A stretch of 64,000 nucleotides of DNA from JBCCGL01 sp039029275. Its GTDB lineage: Bacteria; Pseudomonadota; Gammaproteobacteria; JBCCGL01. The position numbers were made by a program, and so were the translations under genes. This document shows, piece after piece, positions 62,367 through 64,000 of this stretch. Below the pieces are notes generated by a model. It was not told the origin of the DNA, did not search any database, and saw nothing but the letters and a program-made list of their open reading frames with translations. The stretch is from NCBI GenBank assembly GCA_039029275.1, contig JBCCGL010000006.1, forward strand, positions 231,001-295,000, in the 5' to 3' direction. Position 1 is the first letter of the stretch; every line of letters begins with the position of its first letter.

Positions 62367-62843
62367 AAAAATACCGGCTTCGAGACCGGCCGCCATCGAC
62401 ATTCCCAACTCCTCGACCTGATCGACAAACTCGTCGCGGTACTGACCATGGCATAGCAATGTTTCCTGCACAGGTTTCCATTTTAATCCGGTCGTAATTT
62501 TTCCGATCGCTGTTATCGTCCCGGTGCCGTCAAGTCCCGCTCGCACGTACGCGGCAAACGGCAACGCCTCGGTGTGTTCGAGACACGGATAGTAAATGCG
62601 ATCAAAAAAATCCTTGAGCGCGCCGCTCATGTAGCCAAAATTTTCGGTTGTCCCCAAAAGAATCGCGTCGCACTTCAACACGTCGTCCGGCCCCGCCTCT
62701 AACGGCGGAATATGCTCGCTCTCGATACCTGAGATTTCGGGATGTTGCGCACCGCGCAGCGCAGCGTCGGCCAGCGCCCGTGTGTTTTCAGACGGTGCGT
62801 GCGCAACGATGAGTAACTTCTTTAACGCAGAATCAGGTCGCAT
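62364..62843 (-). CDS. Flavodoxin-fold NAD(P)H-dependent FMN reductase-like protein
   Basis: A 159-residue protein with the flavodoxin opening KKLLIVAHAPSENTRALADAALRGA (phosphate-binding loop about 13-21), ILLGTTENFGYMSGALKDFFDRIYYP (about 60-86) and VRAGLDGTGTITAIGKITTGLKW. Likely binds FMN and reduces quinones or other acceptors. It lies 11 bases after the polA stop on the same strand, so it may be transcribed with polA. Its last codons fall at the edge of repeat copy B. Confidence 0.82.
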   Translation of the reverse strand: MRPDSALKKLLIVAHAPSENTRALADAALRGAQHPEISGIESEHIPPLEAGPDDVLKCDAILLGTTENFGYMSGALKDFFDRIYYPCLEHTEALPFAAYVRAGLDGTGTITAIGKITTGLKWKPVQETLLCHGQYRDEFVDQVEELGMSMAAGLEAGIF

Positions 62844-62854
62844 GAGATGAATCT

Positions 62855-64000
62855 TTAATGCGCCTCTTCCCAGTTGTCGCCAACGCCAACGTCAACCAGC
62901 AGCGGCACAGCCAGGTCAGCCGCCGACGCCATCAATGTTTTGATCTCCTCTTCGACTTTTCCGACTTCGGATTCGAGCACCTCCAGCACCAACTCATCGT
63001 GCACCTGCATAATGAGCTTTGCATCGATCTGCTCCTCGCGCAGCCATTGATCGACAGTTCGCAAGGCGGTTTTGATGATGTCCGCCGCGGTGCCCTGCAT
63101 CGGCGCGTTAATCGCGGTGCGCTCAGCGTACTGGCGGCGTTGCGCGTTGCTTGCGTTGATGTCGGGCAGATAGAGCCTGCGACCGAACACGGTTTCTACA
63201 TAGCCTTTCTCGCGCGCGCCTTCGCGGGTCTGCTCCATGTAGTACTTGACGCCGGGGTAGCGTGAAAAATACAGATCGATGTATTCCTGCGCTTCGCCAC
63301 GACTGACTTCGAGCTGCTTGGCCAGACCGAACGCCGACATGCCGTAAATCAAACCAAAGTTGACCGCCTTTGCCGCGCGACGCTGATCGGGCACGACGTC
63401 ATCGACCGCAACGCCAAACACCTCGGCGGCGGTGGCTTTGTGAATATCGATACCTTTTTCAAACGCACTCAGAAGCCCTTCGTCCGCAGACAAATGCGCC
63501 ATGATGCGCAGCTCGATTTGCGAGTAGTCCGCGGCTAACAGTTTGTAACCTCCATCTGCAATAAATGCCTGGCGAATGCGGCGGCCTTCGCCGGTGCGCA
63601 CGGGAATATTTTGGAGATTTGGATCGGTTGACGAGAAGCGGCCGGTGGCGGCGCCGGTCTGATTGTACGATGTGTGCACGCGCCCGGTTTTCGCGTTGAT
63701 CTGCAAAGGCAGTTTATCGGTGTAGGTACTTTTGAGCTTACTCAAGCCGCGATGCTCGAGAATCAAACGCGGCAGTTTGTGATCCATCGCCAGGGTTTCG
63801 AGCACATCTTCGGCCGTCGACGGCTGCCCTTTCGGGGTTTTGCGAATCACGGGAAATTTTTTCTTTTCAAAAAAGATTTCCTGAATCTGCTTTGGCGATC
63901 CGAGATTAAATTCTTCGCCGGCTTCGTCGAACGCGTCGCGCTCAAGTTCTCCCAGCCGCTCGGCAATTTCATGACTTTGCGCAAACAGCATATCCGGATC
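62855..64000 (-). CDS. polA: DNA polymerase I, C-terminal (polymerase) part; continues past the window
   Basis: About 382 C-terminal residues of polymerase I. Polymerase motifs are all present: motif A LLAADYSQIELRIMAHLSADE, motif B RRAAKAVNFGLIYGMSAFGLAKQL (O-helix), motif C MQVHDELVLEV. Upstream parts (3'-5' and 5'-3' exonuclease domains) lie outside. The reading frame is open through to base 64000. Housekeeping replication and repair enzyme. The flavodoxin-like gene follows 11 bases downstream. Confidence 0.97.
   Translation of the reverse strand, partial: DPDMLFAQSHEIAERLGELERDAFDEAGEEFNLGSPKQIQEIFFEKKKFPVIRKTPKGQPSTAEDVLETLAMDHKLPRLILEHRGLSKLKSTYTDKLPLQINAKTGRVHTSYNQTGAATGRFSSTDPNLQNIPVRTGEGRRIRQAFIADGGYKLLAADYSQIELRIMAHLSADEGLLSAFEKGIDIHKATAAEVFGVAVDDVVPDQRRAAKAVNFGLIYGMSAFGLAKQLEVSRGEAQEYIDLYFSRYPGVKYYMEQTREGAREKGYVETVFGRRLYLPDINASNAQRRQYAERTAINAPMQGTAADIIKTALRTVDQWLREEQIDAKLIMQVHDELVLEVLESEVGKVEEEIKTLMASAADLAVPLLVDVGVGDNWEEAH

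Overview
The window is a stretch of chromosome from a free-living, probably marine, gammaproteobacterium of moderate GC content. I infer this from three things: coaBC directly followed by dut, a mix of gammaproteobacterial-style housekeeping genes (yaeQ, pdxJ, the ygiQ-type radical SAM gene, sixA, polA), and many secreted lipoproteins with TRAP and N-methyl-amino-acid catabolic genes. I saw no phage genes, insertion sequences, CRISPR arrays, rRNA or tRNA genes. The genome assignment is inference; no marker gene here fixes the genus.

Layout. 1-4.3 kb: start of dadA, glyA, a GcvA-type LysR regulator, then a small redox/detoxification run (AhpD-like, GFA-family, NQO-like). 4.4-9.2 kb: a leftward block with an AEC-family permease and, upstream of it, a tightly coupled four-gene operon: a SpeD-family pyruvoyl decarboxylase, an AlaDH/PNT-superfamily dehydrogenase whose key residues differ from true alanine dehydrogenase, a methyltransferase and an MFS transporter. 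This operon is the best candidate in the window for an undescribed small-molecule (opine- or polyamine-like) pathway. 9.4-11 kb: coaBC-dut. 11.4-18.8 kb: enolase-superfamily enzyme plus an FAD amine oxidase, TPR proteins and a dimethylglycine/sarcosine dehydrogenase-like enzyme. 19.2-27 kb: a permease-like protein, a methyltransferase-like protein, sixA, an aldo/keto reductase, an anchored thioredoxin-like protein, leuA with a putative Leu-rich leader peptide, and a class 3 lipase.

27-34 kb: a co-directional set of an OmpR-type two-component system, a DUF1800 lipoprotein, a DUF1501 exported protein and a di-haem MauG/CcpA-like lipoprotein carrying a (GTTGTC)10 coding microsatellite. This is a second poorly understood envelope system. 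34-41.6 kb: quinone-oxidoreductase-like and isochorismatase-like genes, a DUF4382-type lipoprotein, a putative outer-membrane protein, an ECF sigma operon whose four genes overlap one another, and a PuuE-type allantoinase. 41.9-44.7 kb: a lipoprotein, a 51-residue exported peptide and a serine/threonine dehydratase. 44.8-53.4 kb: the YgiQ-family gene and a complete dctBD-dctPQM TRAP uptake system with a visible sigma-54 promoter. 53.5-64 kb: a YHS-domain protein, a sterol-desaturase-like enzyme with a divergent TetR regulator and its likely operator, a DUF1127-like protein, yaeQ, pdxJ, a sugar-dehydrogenase/cytochrome c fusion lipoprotein, a pabB-pabC fusion, a flavodoxin-like protein and the 3' part of polA. 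Two families of hairpin-forming dispersed repeats lie between genes.
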